Source: Photobacterium sanctipauli
Lineage (GTDB): Bacteria; Pseudomonadota; Gammaproteobacteria; Enterobacterales; Vibrionaceae
Direction of reading: 5' to 3'
Assembly (NCBI RefSeq): GCF_003026495.1
Contig: NZ_PYMA01000009.1
Coordinates: 62,001-126,000, forward strand
DNA: 64,000 bases
This document shows positions 48,781 to 56,888 of this stretch, in pieces. Every line of letters starts with the position of its first letter. The first letter of the stretch is position 1. A model generated the notes under the pieces. That model saw nothing but the letters and a program-made list of their open reading frames with translations. It was not told the origin of the DNA and searched no databases. The translations under genes and the position numbers were made by a program.

Positions 48781-49164
48781 GGGGGTTCTCCAATAAATAA
48801 TTCAGCCAACACCAATGAAATAATGATTGGTTAAAAATATTCGCTGAATAGATAAAATTTAAAATTTGCGCTCGTTAATTAATGGCAAATGTTTACCTGC
48901 TATTTTTTTACATCTCTGAATATTGGCTGAATAACCAAACAGCGATACATCAAACGAGTAAATTTAAATTATCGAATTCATTCATTGTTGTAATTATATT
49001 TCGGACACCCACAACAGCATTCAGGATGATTCTTTGACCTTTATCAAAAATCATCACCCCAACCCATTAAAAACCCGTAAAATATTGAAAAAATCTATTA
49101 ATTAGACTGAGATCTAACGGTATTAATACCTCCATTTTTCCGAATTATGAAATTTTACAACACA
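48781..49164. promoter_or_regulatory. AT-rich region upstream of the P-type ATPase gene
   Basis: About 385 bases, strongly AT-rich, without a gene. It should carry the ATPase promoter. A weak 7-bp inverted repeat GATGATT (49025-49031) / AATCATC (49049-49055) is present; nothing else stands out. Confidence 0.5.
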
Positions 49165-49200
49165 AAATAAAAAGGCTTGGCACCTCAATGCCAAGCCTTT
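49165..49200 (-). terminator. Intrinsic terminator of the NIF3 gene
   Basis: A 12-bp perfect stem AAAGGCTTGGCA / TGCCAAGCCTTT with a 6-base loop and a T-rich tail on the minus strand. Confidence 0.92.
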
Positions 49201-49227
49201 CTCTGCTCTTGTTTTGTTAAAATTAAC

Positions 49228-49989
49228 TTAAACAGGATTATCAATATCAATAAATTTAATATCGAAATTATGCTCTTTCGCTAAATACTCACCCAGTACT
49301 TTTATTCCATAACGCTCAGTTGCGTGGTGACCAGCACTATAATAATGAATACCTAACTCTCGGGAAATATGAACTGTTCTTTCGGAAATCTCGCCAGAAA
49401 TAAATGCATCCAATCCTTTTTGAGCGGCTAATTCAATAAAATCTTGCCCGCCTCCAGTACACCAGCCAATCGTCTTAATTTCTTTTGGCGCGTATTCACT
49501 ACCAATATGTAATGGTTCACGATGCAATGCAATTGCCAAGCGCGAAGCTAATTCTTCACCCGTCAACGGCTGCTCTAGTTGACCATAAATCGCCACCGAG
49601 TTTGGATTCCCTTCTTCAAGTCCGCCAAGCACCTCAATATCCAGCAACTTAGCCAGTTGCGCATTGTTCCCTAGTTCTGGGTGAACATCCAAAGGCAAAT
49701 GGTAGGCATATAAGTTAATACCATTTTCAATCAGTGCCTTGATACGACGAAATTTCATGCCACGAATTTCAGCAGGTTCACCTTTCCAAAAATAGCCATG
49801 GTGAACCAAAATCGCATCCGCCTTTTCTTCAATCGCACGATCAATCAACGCCTGACACGCCGTCACACCGGTAATGATCTTTTTAACGTCTGACTTGCCT
49901 TCCACTTGAAGGCCATTCGGGCAGTAGTCTTTGATAAGATGCGGGCTCAACAAGCCGTTCAATACGGACTCAAGCTTTAAATTGTTCAT
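49228..49989 (-). CDS. ybgI: NIF3-like dinuclear metal-centre protein YbgI
   Basis: A 253-residue protein of the NIF3/YbgI family, toroidal hexamers with a dimetal site and no firmly assigned reaction. Metal-binding motifs visible are ILVHHGYFW (about 61-69), YAYHLPLDVH (about 95-104) and SAGHHATERYG near residue 220. AT-rich codons set it slightly apart from its neighbours. It is monocistronic with its own terminator. In E. coli ybgI lies in the same general gltA region. Confidence 0.94.
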   Translation of the reverse strand: MNNLKLESVLNGLLSPHLIKDYCPNGLQVEGKSDVKKIITGVTACQALIDRAIEEKADAILVHHGYFWKGEPAEIRGMKFRRIKALIENGINLYAYHLPLDVHPELGNNAQLAKLLDIEVLGGLEEGNPNSVAIYGQLEQPLTGEELASRLAIALHREPLHIGSEYAPKEIKTIGWCTGGGQDFIELAAQKGLDAFISGEISERTVHISRELGIHYYSAGHHATERYGIKVLGEYLAKEHNFDIKFIDIDNPV

Positions 49990-50042
49990 GGTGTGTTCCT
50001 AATTGGGGGATTGACCGTATTCTATCGCGAACATAAGGCATT

Positions 50043-50068
50043 AAAAAAGCTGCATTCATGCAGCTTTT
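50043..50068 (-). terminator. Intrinsic terminator of ybfA
   Basis: AAAAGCTGCA / TGCAGCTTTT stem, TTCA loop, T-run on the minus strand. Confidence 0.9.
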
Positions 50069-50113
50069 AAATCATTGCCAACGCATTCTCAGCATGGCTC
50101 AGTAACTTATAAC

Positions 50114-50320
50114 CTAGTATAGTTCTTGAAGAGCATGCTCACTTTCTTCGAGCCATACCGGCTTATCACTGGTTTTTAGCCACACCCGGTGTAGGTAGCT
50201 ATACAGCTTTGAGCGGGTATCTACAGAGGTGCAAACCATGATGGGAAAGGTAACCACGCCGACAACAACAACCAAGGTGCGGCGGAAATAAATATAAGGT
50301 TTCGAATAATGACGATACAT
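50114..50320 (-). CDS. ybfA: YbfA family small membrane protein (DUF2517)
   Basis: A 68-residue protein starting at 50320 (MYRHYSKPYIYFRR), preceded by a strong AGGGGAGGAAAC site; the frame extending to 50437 is not homologous. One membrane helix is predicted (TLVVVVGVVTFPIMV), followed by YSYLHRVWLKTSDKPVW, nearly identical to the C-terminal half of E. coli YbfA. Function unknown. It is divergent from the DUF1853 gene and near pgm and seqA, the same neighbourhood as in E. coli. Confidence 0.88.
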   Translation of the reverse strand: MYRHYSKPYIYFRRTLVVVVGVVTFPIMVCTSVDTRSKLYSYLHRVWLKTSDKPVWLEESEHALQELY

Positions 50321-50453
50321 GTTTCCTCCCCTATAACAACCAAAACCCATATTTACTGTATGGTTTCTTATTAGAGTAAACACCCTAATTTCGTGTGGAC
50401 ATGACAGGTCCATCGAAATGCTTGAGCCAGATCGCAACTACCAGGGCAAAAGG

Positions 50454-51245
50454 ATGACGCTGAAATACAACACCACCAAAGATGACAACTACTTAGCCCG
50501 CACAAGCGATTGCCTGCTAACACTGCCACCCCTTCTCGCCGGCCATGCGGACATTGCCGACCAAGCCTGGTTCGATAGCTTTCGTACCCGTGCCGTATTG
50601 CCATCAGCCCAGGCTTACCAAGGCAACCATAGGCTTGGCTTTTTCTACCAATGGCTATGGCAGCAACTGATCGTCCACCATCCTGACTACACCCTTGTCG
50701 CCGAAGAGCTGCAACTCCAGCACAACAAGCAAACCTTGGGAGCGATAGACTTCCTGGTTAAAAACAAGATCAGTGGCGATCTTGAGCATTGGGAGGTCGC
50801 CATCAAATTTTATCTTGCCTGCGGCCAATCTTGGCCTGGCCCCAATGCTATTGATAACCTAGATAAAAAAGCATCCCGCATGCTGGACCACCAGCTACTG
50901 ATGTCTCAACATCCGGCGTACGAAAACCAATTTGCAGCAAAGTATGGCACCCCGAAGGTACGGCGCTTGATCATGCAGGGCCGGCTTTTTTACCCCTGCC
51001 ACAGTAGCGACATCGGTTCGGCAATCGCGCTCAACCCCAACGTGGCGACCGGAAAGTGGTGCTATTCAGCTCAAGCGGGCAAGCTTAACCTGCGGGCGAT
51101 AGGCAAGCCGGATTGGATAGCCCCGCCAACTTTTGAGCAACTGGAAGACAACCCTCCCCTCAGTCAGGTAACACACCCTACCATGGCCGTCGCACCTGAT
51201 AACCAAATATGGTTTGTGATGCCGGAACACTGGCCCAACGTATAG
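50454..51245 (+). CDS. DUF1853 family protein, possible PD-(D/E)XK nuclease fold
   Basis: A protein of about 263 residues of the DUF1853 family. I prefer the ATG at 50454 (MTLKYNTTKDDNYL) because AGGGCAAAAGG precedes it; 50418 is an alternative. The segment GAIDFLVKN followed about 20 residues later by HWEVAIKFYL has the Asp...Glu-x-x-x-Lys arrangement of PD-(D/E)XK nuclease-like folds, which suggests a nucleic-acid function; activity is not shown. No signal peptide. It is convergent with pgm. Confidence 0.85.
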   Translation: MTLKYNTTKDDNYLARTSDCLLTLPPLLAGHADIADQAWFDSFRTRAVLPSAQAYQGNHRLGFFYQWLWQQLIVHHPDYTLVAEELQLQHNKQTLGAIDFLVKNKISGDLEHWEVAIKFYLACGQSWPGPNAIDNLDKKASRMLDHQLLMSQHPAYENQFAAKYGTPKVRRLIMQGRLFYPCHSSDIGSAIALNPNVATGKWCYSAQAGKLNLRAIGKPDWIAPPTFEQLEDNPPLSQVTHPTMAVAPDNQIWFVMPEHWPNV

Positions 51246-51284
51246 CGACTATTTATTCCACCGACGTAAGGTGAATAGCAGGCA

Positions 51285-51314
51285 TAAAAAAACGCCCGCA
51301 AGCGGGCGTTTTCA
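51285..51314. terminator. Bidirectional terminator between the DUF1853 gene and pgm
   Basis: AAAACGCCCGC / GCGGGCGTTTT stem with a very short loop, flanked by A- and T-runs. Confidence 0.92.
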
Positions 51315-51333
51315 ATCAGCAATTCGATTTGGC

Positions 51334-52980
51334 TTACAGGCCTGCGTCAGTAAATACTTTACTCACGATTTCCTGTGCTTCCTTCTCGATAAGCGCAAGG
51401 TGCTCTTTGCCCTTGAAGCTTTCACAGTAGATCTTATAGATGTCTTCTGTGCCCGAAGGACGTGCCGCGAACCAGCCATTTTCGGTGGTCACTTTAAGGC
51501 CACCGATAGCAGCACCGTTGCCAGGCGCGTGGGTCAGGCGTGCCGTGATTGCATCACCTGCTAGGGTTTCAGCAGCTACCATTTCTGGCGATAGCTTGCT
51601 AAGTACCGCTTTCTGCTCACCGTTTGCCACAGCTTGAATACGGTTATACTCAGATGCACCGTGCTTGGCAGCCAACTCATCGTAGTACTGCTGTGGATTC
51701 TTACCCGTTACCGCTGTGATTTCAGCCGCCAACAGGCAAAGCAGGATACCATCTTTGTCAGTCGACCATGGCGTGCCGTCTAGACGTAGGAAAGATGCAC
51801 CGGCACTTTCCTCGCCACCGAAGCCAAGCTTGCCGCTGTATAGGCCATCGACAAACCATTTGAAACCAACAGGTACTTCGCAAAGCTCGCGGCCAAGATC
51901 AGCCACAACGCGGTCAATCAATGCACTTGATACCAGCGTTTTACCAACTGCCACTTCCTGGCCCCAGTCTGGGCGGTGGCGATATAGGTAATCAATACAT
52001 ACCGCAAGGAAATGGTTCGGGTTCATCAAGCCAGCTGGCGTCACGATACCGTGGCGATCGTAGTCTGGGTCGTTACCGAAAGCGAGGTCATACATGTCTT
52101 TGTGCTCAAGCAGGCCAGCCATTGCATACGGTGATGAACAGTCCATACGCACTACGCCGTCTTTGTCCAACGACATAAAACGGAATGATGGGTCGATAGA
52201 CTCATCCACCAGCGTCAGATCAAGGTTGTAGTGAGTGGCAATTTGGCGCCAGTATTCAATACCAGAGCCACCTAGCGGATCAACACCGATTTTTAGGTTG
52301 GCTTTCTGGATAGCAGCCATGTCGATAACATTTACCAAGTCATCAACGTAAGGGGCAACCAACTCACGCTCTTCAACCAAATCGCTTGCGAACGCCTCTT
52401 CGATAGCAACACGCTTCACGTCCACCATGCCGGCAGCAATAATGTCGTTAGCACGGGTTTCAATCGCAGTAGTCAGCGCGCCTTCAGCAGGGCCACCGTG
52501 AACAGGGTTGTATTTGATACCGCCGTCTTGTGGTGGGTTGTGAGATGGCGTGATCACAATGCCGTCAGCTTTTGCTTCGCTCGCCACGTTGTGGCAAAGA
52601 ATGGCATGGGAAATACCCGGCGTTGGGGTGTAACCGCGACCTGCTTGGATCACCACCTGAACACCGTTTGCCACCAACACTTCAAGTGTCGAGGTAAATG
52701 CCGGCTCAGACAGTGCGTGGGTATCTTTACCTAAGAATAACGGGCCAGTCACACCATTGGCTTTGCGCACTTCAGCAACTGCTTGCGCGATTGCCCAGAT
52801 GTGGTGCTGGTTAAACGTTCCTTTGTCGGCAGTACCGCGGTGACCAGAAGTACCAAATGCTACTTTCTGCTGCGGATTTTGAGCACTCGGCTCAATCAGG
52901 AAATAATTTGCCACCAACGCTGGAATGTTATGCATATCTTCTTGCTGGGCACGTTGACCAGCGCGAGGATGAATCGCCAT
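51334..52980 (-). CDS. pgm: Phosphoglucomutase (alpha-D-glucose-phosphate-specific)
   Basis: Interconverts glucose-1-phosphate and glucose-6-phosphate, feeding UDP-glucose and glycogen metabolism. The phosphoserine is Ser146 in [13 protein letters not shown]. The metal loop DPDYDRHG, the sugar-binding GGEESAGAS and the phosphate-binding [12 protein letters not shown] near the C-terminus are intact. The 548-residue length matches E. coli Pgm. It lies 35 bases downstream of seqA in the same direction, as in E. coli (seqA-pgm). Confidence 0.97.
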   Translation of the reverse strand: MAIHPRAGQRAQQEDMHNIPALVANYFLIEPSAQNPQQKVAFGTSGHRGTADKGTFNQHHIWAIAQAVAEVRKANGVTGPLFLGKDTHALSEPAFTSTLEVLVANGVQVVIQAGRGYTPTPGISHAILCHNVASEAKADGIVITPSHNPPQDGGIKYNPVHGGPAEGALTTAIETRANDIIAAGMVDVKRVAIEEAFASDLVEERELVAPYVDDLVNVIDMAAIQKANLKIGVDPLGGSGIEYWRQIATHYNLDLTLVDESIDPSFRFMSLDKDGVVRMDCSSPYAMAGLLEHKDMYDLAFGNDPDYDRHGIVTPAGLMNPNHFLAVCIDYLYRHRPDWGQEVAVGKTLVSSALIDRVVADLGRELCEVPVGFKWFVDGLYSGKLGFGGEESAGASFLRLDGTPWSTDKDGILLCLLAAEITAVTGKNPQQYYDELAAKHGASEYNRIQAVANGEQKAVLSKLSPEMVAAETLAGDAITARLTHAPGNGAAIGGLKVTTENGWFAARPSGTEDIYKIYCESFKGKEHLALIEKEAQEIVSKVFTDAGL

Positions 52981-53015
52981 TAACTTATCCTTGTAAAAGT
53001 TAGGCTTAACGCCTG

Positions 53016-53579
53016 TTAAATTTCACCGCAAACCTTCTCGATGATCTCTGCACCGAAGTTCATTTTGCCCATCAGTTGCTCAACCATCTGACGTTTACGA
53101 TCAGTATTAGTATTCGTAATTACCCAGAATGGCGTCTCCGGGATTGATTTTGGCTTGGTTGTTTTACCACTTGCCAGCAGAGTGTCCTCACTCTCAGCAA
53201 AGTACACGCGAGTACGTCCTTTTATCGCGGCTGCTTCGGCAAAACCTTTCGGATCGATACGATAAAGCGAGGATAAAACCAGCATAAATCGGCCGATCGC
53301 CTTTTCCTGAGCGGCAAATTCATCAGAGATCAGCAGGCTACGCATCTCTTTTACGCGATCAGTTTGAGCCAAGTTACCAGCATCTTTGCTGACCACGATC
53401 CCTTTAGGGCGAACAGGCATTACAACCTCTGGTTGCACAGGCGCAACCTCGCCTTGGTTAGGCATCATTAGCAGTCGGCGTAGAATATCTGATGCGCTCT
53501 CGCCAATGTGTTGAGTCTGGCTGGCGATGTAACGATATAGCTCTTCGTCTACCTCAATAGTCTTCATCGTAGTGTTCAT
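53016..53579 (-). CDS. seqA: Replication-initiation regulator SeqA
   Basis: SeqA binds clusters of hemimethylated GATC, sequesters oriC and delays re-initiation. The N-terminal multimerisation motif [19 protein letters not shown] and [13 protein letters not shown] match E. coli; the C-terminal DNA-binding domain (about 115-187) includes [18 protein letters not shown] and [19 protein letters not shown] before the ATG at 53579 supports a four-residue extension (MNTT) over the E. coli-like start at 53567. Cotranscribed with pgm, divergent from ybfF. Confidence 0.96.
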   Translation of the reverse strand: MNTTMKTIEVDEELYRYIASQTQHIGESASDILRRLLMMPNQGEVAPVQPEVVMPVRPKGIVVSKDAGNLAQTDRVKEMRSLLISDEFAAQEKAIGRFMLVLSSLYRIDPKGFAEAAAIKGRTRVYFAESEDTLLASGKTTKPKSIPETPFWVITNTNTDRKRQMVEQLMGKMNFGAEIIEKVCGEI

Positions 53580-53669
53580 TATCGTTCCGTTTGAAAATCA
53601 CGGTGCGATTATAACGTGATCCGAGGTTATACTCTACGGTAAAGCGTTAACAACAAGAGAAAATAGTCA

Positions 53670-54437
53670 GTGAATCTTCATTACCAAGTGGATGGCGAAG
53701 GAAGCGCGATCGTCTTGATCCATGGCCTGTTCGGCAGCGCCGACAACCTAGGGCTACTCGCCAGATCGTTGAAAGATAAATATAAAGTGATCAGCGTTGA
53801 TCTACGAAACCATGGCCGCTCCCCCCACAGCGAGCATTTTACCTACCGCGAAATGGCCAACGATGTCCTTAATGTCATCGACCAACTCGACATCGAGCAG
53901 TTCTCATTGATTGGTCATTCTATGGGCGGAAAAGTGGCGATGGCCATGACCGAGCTGGCTAAGGACAAACTCGACCGCTTGCTGATCCTCGATATGGCGC
54001 CGGTGCATTACCATGTTCACCGCCACCAAAACGTGTTTGCGGGTTTGCGCGAAGTGGCAAAGCACACCGTTGGCAAACGCAGCGAGGCCGAAACTTACCT
54101 GGCCATGCACGTTATCGAGCCCGGCGTTCGCCAATTTCTGCTTAAATCATTCGCCAAGCAAGACAGCGGCCAGTATGGCTGGCGATTCAATGTGGAAGGG
54201 CTTATTGCCAACTACGACACCATCATGGGCTGGGAAGAAATCACCCCCTTCCATGGCAAAACCTTGTTCGTGAAAGGCCAGAACTCAGACTACATTTTGC
54301 CGGAGCACCGCGAGGCTATCGGCCGCCAATTCCCGGCAGCCAAAGCCCATATGGTGGCCAATACCGGGCACTGGCTGCACGCCGAAAAACCGGAGACGGT
54401 AAATCGTATCATTTTGAACTTCTTACAAGCGGCTTAG
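53670..54437 (+). CDS. ybfF: Esterase YbfF (alpha/beta hydrolase)
   Basis: A 255-residue alpha/beta-hydrolase resembling E. coli YbfF, an esterase acting on short acyl esters and acyl-CoA-like substrates. The nucleophile is Ser84 in GHSMGG, the oxyanion region is HGLFGS (about 18-23), and the catalytic His is in NTGHWLHAEKP (about 234-237). The start is GTG, overlapping no upstream gene. Divergent from seqA, as in E. coli. Confidence 0.93.
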   Translation: MNLHYQVDGEGSAIVLIHGLFGSADNLGLLARSLKDKYKVISVDLRNHGRSPHSEHFTYREMANDVLNVIDQLDIEQFSLIGHSMGGKVAMAMTELAKDKLDRLLILDMAPVHYHVHRHQNVFAGLREVAKHTVGKRSEAETYLAMHVIEPGVRQFLLKSFAKQDSGQYGWRFNVEGLIANYDTIMGWEEITPFHGKTLFVKGQNSDYILPEHREAIGRQFPAAKAHMVANTGHWLHAEKPETVNRIILNFLQAA

Positions 54438-54515
54438 CCGTTAACAGTTGGCCATTGTCTGTGGTATAGTTCGCGCCTAGCTCAACATTAACAATGCTGT
54501 GGTAAGGAGACACGA

Positions 54516-54737
54516 ATGTTGTATGAGCACATGGACCTGCTTGAATCGATTGGGCTGGACTTACTGTTTGCCGCCATTTTTTTCTTTATCGGCATGGCCA
54601 TTAAAGATGTGCTAAAACAAGGCAATGTGCCGCCTTTTGGCCGTAAAATCGTCTGGTTGGTCTTATTCTTAGGCTGTACCGGGTTCATTGCCAAAGGCCT
54701 TATTCAGCTAAGCTGGGAAGGGGCAGGCATCGGTTAA
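54516..54737 (+). CDS. DUF2788 family small membrane protein
   Basis: A 73-residue protein with two hydrophobic helices (about 14-28 and 45-62), typical of DUF2788, which is common in Vibrionaceae downstream of ybfF. AAGGAG lies 7 bases before the ATG. It probably has its own promoter (TTAACAGTTGGCC...TATAGT is seen 50 bases upstream). Function unknown. Confidence 0.88.
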   Translation: MLYEHMDLLESIGLDLLFAAIFFFIGMAIKDVLKQGNVPPFGRKIVWLVLFLGCTGFIAKGLIQLSWEGAGIG

Positions 54738-54755
54738 GGTTGCTGTAACAGTAAA

Positions 54756-54825
54756 TACCAACCAACATAAGCTCTTGATATTCCTTACTAGTTAACTAGA
54801 AAACAAGTGCTTATCCTGGTTGGTA
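54756..54825. repeat. Palindromic repeat element, hairpin-forming
   Basis: A 70-base imperfect palindrome: TACCAACC pairs with GGTTGGTA at the ends, then ATAAGC with GCTTAT, CTTG with CAAG, and the centre contains the perfect palindrome CTAGTTAACTAG. It has no ORF and no T-run. The ends recur at 22204-22239, so it may be one member of a dispersed REP- or MITE-like family. Confidence 0.7.
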
Positions 54826-54872
54826 CAATCAATGGTAGGTTTTGATCGGTAAATCGCATAGACTCGTAGATC

Positions 54873-54893
54873 GAAATAGTTATCATTGACTAT
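54873..54893. promoter_or_regulatory. Possible Fur box upstream of fldA
   Basis: On the minus strand GTCAATGATAACTATTTC matches the Fur consensus at about 12 of 18 positions by eye. It lies about 85 bases before the fldA start. Confidence 0.35.
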
Positions 54894-54976
54894 CAGAGTA
54901 TTCACTCTGACACAGAATTATGTACATCGTTGGCAGTCAGGCTAACGGTCAACAATTAATACGGGTAATTTCTACT

Positions 54977-55504
54977 ATGGCGAGTGTAGGACTCTTCTTT
55001 GGTAGCGACACAGGTAACACAGAAGCTGTCGCTAAAATGATCCAGAAGCAACTAGGTAAGAACCTAGTTGAAGTTAAAGATATCGCGAAAAGCAGCAAAG
55101 AAGATATCGACAATTTTGATCTGCTACTACTGGGTATCCCTACTTGGTACTACGGTGAAGCACAGTGTGATTGGGACGACTTCTTCCCTGAGCTAGAGAA
55201 CATCGACTTCTCGACAAAGCTTGTTGCTATCTTTGGCTGTGGCGATCAGGAAGACTACGCTGAGTACTTCTGTGACGCGATGGGTACAGTACGTGAAATC
55301 GTTGAAGGTCGCGGCGCAACTATCGTTGGCCACTTCTCAACGGAAGGTTTCGAGTTCGAAGCATCAAAAGCACTGGTTGATGACGACCACTTCGTGGGCC
55401 TTTGTGTTGACGAAGACCGCCAGCCAGAGCTAACTGAAGAGCGCGTTGAAAAGTGGGTTAAGCAAATCTACGAAGAAATGTGCCTAGCAGAGCTAGCAGA
55501 CTAA
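54977..55504 (+). CDS. fldA: Flavodoxin FldA
   Basis: A small FMN electron carrier, 175 residues, used by biosynthetic and radical-SAM enzymes. The phosphate-binding loop GSDTGNTE is at 9-16, and the isoalloxazine-flanking residues lie in GIPTWYYGEAQCDWDDFF (about 55-72) and GCGDQEDYAEYF (about 97-108). I chose the ATG at 54977 (MASVGLFFGSDTG), the family start; the extension to 54920 is not conserved. It is upstream of fur as in E. coli, but an opposing gene lies between them. Confidence 0.97.
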   Translation: MASVGLFFGSDTGNTEAVAKMIQKQLGKNLVEVKDIAKSSKEDIDNFDLLLLGIPTWYYGEAQCDWDDFFPELENIDFSTKLVAIFGCGDQEDYAEYFCDAMGTVREIVEGRGATIVGHFSTEGFEFEASKALVDDDHFVGLCVDEDRQPELTEERVEKWVKQIYEEMCLAELAD

Positions 55505-55525
55505 TCACTGGTTGAGCTAGTAGAG

Positions 55526-55552
55526 CGCCAGGGCAATTGCTCTGGCGTTTTT
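55526..55552 (+). terminator. Intrinsic terminator of fldA
   Basis: CGCCAGGGC / GCTCTGGCG hairpin followed by TTTTTG. Confidence 0.9.
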
Positions 55553-55592
55553 GTATCTGGTACCTTTCCAGGGTATCTACCACCAACCACGG

Positions 55593-56096
55593 CTATGAAG
55601 TCAGCTCCTCTTCAGCCAACTTCCCCACCTCTTCTCGGTACTGCGGCTTCTTCCTTACATACAGTGTGCGTTTCACCTCGGAAACCACCTCCCCCTGTAT
55701 GTCTTTAACCTGCACCATAAATTCCGGCAAATGCTTATCGCCGCCCGCTGTCGCATCAAGGATATCACGCAGGCAATTATCGCTAATCACAAAATCCGCG
55801 TATAAATCGCTGTTTCCAGGCTTGATAAAGTTAATCTCGGCATGTTTATCCCACACGTAATATTCCTTGCCTAACAGCCCTATAAGCATTAATGCATAAA
55901 CCGGGTCTGTTAGAGAAAAAATACTACCACCGTATTGAGTACGATTAGCATTTTTATTCCACCATCTTAACTTTAATTTTATTTTTACTGTTTTAAAGTC
56001 ATTGGAAATACGAATTATTCTAATTCCCGATCCCCAAAAAGGCGGCCATAAGTTCAGAGCCAGCTTGACGAGTGCGGGTTTATAGAGTTTATACAC
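55593..56096 (-). CDS. DUF4442 family protein (hotdog, thioesterase-like)
   Basis: A 167-residue protein with the layout of DUF4442 hotdog-fold proteins, related to tetrameric acyl-CoA thioesterases. Family-like blocks: LNLWPPFWGSGI (about 15-26), RWWNKNANRTQYGGSIFSL (about 44-62) and YALMLIGLLG. The start is GTG at 56096 with AAGGTGA 7 bases upstream. It sits opposite to and between fldA and fur. Substrate unknown; a role in lipid or acyl-CoA turnover is inferred from the fold. Confidence 0.85.
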   Translation of the reverse strand: MYKLYKPALVKLALNLWPPFWGSGIRIIRISNDFKTVKIKLKLRWWNKNANRTQYGGSIFSLTDPVYALMLIGLLGKEYYVWDKHAEINFIKPGNSDLYADFVISDNCLRDILDATAGGDKHLPEFMVQVKDIQGEVVSEVKRTLYVRKKPQYREEVGKLAEEELTS

Positions 56097-56247
56097 AGGC
56101 AGTCACCTTCTTAACTGGTACGATGTCTTAAATACTACCTACGAAAACTCAAAATGTACAATTTAACAACAATCTGACAACAAAAAGAAAAGTTAAATAT
56201 CAGCAAGATTGACCCGTTTTGAGGTTTATTGTTACCTTGTGGTCACT

Positions 56248-56253
56248 TATAAT
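56248..56253 (+). promoter_or_regulatory. Perfect -10 element (TATAAT) of the fur promoter
   Basis: TATAAT lies 60 bases before the fur ATG. The -35 region is weak (TTTATT at 17 bases), suggesting activator help or an extended context. The box also merges with AATGATTAG, a partial Fur-like half site. Confidence 0.45.
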
Positions 56254-56313
56254 GATTAGAGAAGAGAAAGACTACCGTATTATGTTGATGCGGATAGCCA
56301 ATAGGAAACTCGA

Positions 56314-56760
56314 ATGTCAGATAATAACCATGCACTTAAACAAGCAGGCCTAAAGGTTACACTTCCACGTCTGAAAATTCTGGAAGTACTTCAACAACCT
56401 GACTGCCAACACATCAGTGCGGAAGACTTGTATAAAAAATTAATCGATATTGGTGAAGAAATTGGTCTGGCAACAGTTTACCGAGTATTGAACCAATTTG
56501 ATGACGCTGGCATTGTGACGCGTCACCACTTCGAAGGCGGTAAATCTGTATTCGAGCTGGCGACCCAGCATCACCACGATCACCTTGTTTGCCTAGACTG
56601 CGGCAAAGTGATTGAATTTTCTGATGATGTTATCGAAAATCGCCAGAAAGAAATCGCTGCCAGCTTCAATGTTCGTCTTACCAACCATAGTTTGTACCTA
56701 TATGGACATTGCATCGAAGGTAATTGTTCTGAAGACGAAACACTTCACGATCCTAAGTAA
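56314..56760 (+). CDS. fur: Ferric uptake regulator Fur
   Basis: The iron-responsive repressor, 148 residues. The N-terminal winged helix (about 1-82) contains EIGLATVYRVLNQF. The metal sites are HHFEGGKSVFE (about 71-81), HHHDH (86-90), the structural zinc pair Cys93 and Cys96 (CLDC) and the C-terminal Cys in GNCSEDE. It is preceded by an overlapping short ORF (see findings). Convergent with glnS, sharing its terminator. Confidence 0.98.
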   Translation: MSDNNHALKQAGLKVTLPRLKILEVLQQPDCQHISAEDLYKKLIDIGEEIGLATVYRVLNQFDDAGIVTRHHFEGGKSVFELATQHHHDHLVCLDCGKVIEFSDDVIENRQKEIAASFNVRLTNHSLYLYGHCIEGNCSEDETLHDPK

Positions 56761-56842
56761 TTAATTCGACTATACCTAAAACGACAAGGCCGGGAGCTCA
56801 ACACTTGGCCACCAAAGCGAATTAATCGTTTAGCCCGATACA

Positions 56843-56868
56843 AAAAAACCCGCCAATGGCGGGTTTTT
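56843..56868. terminator. Bidirectional terminator between fur and glnS
   Basis: AAAACCCGCC / GGCGGGTTTT stem with an AAT loop, flanked by A- and T-runs. Confidence 0.92.
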
Positions 56869-56888
56869 TATTGGCTGCAATTCGCGAA

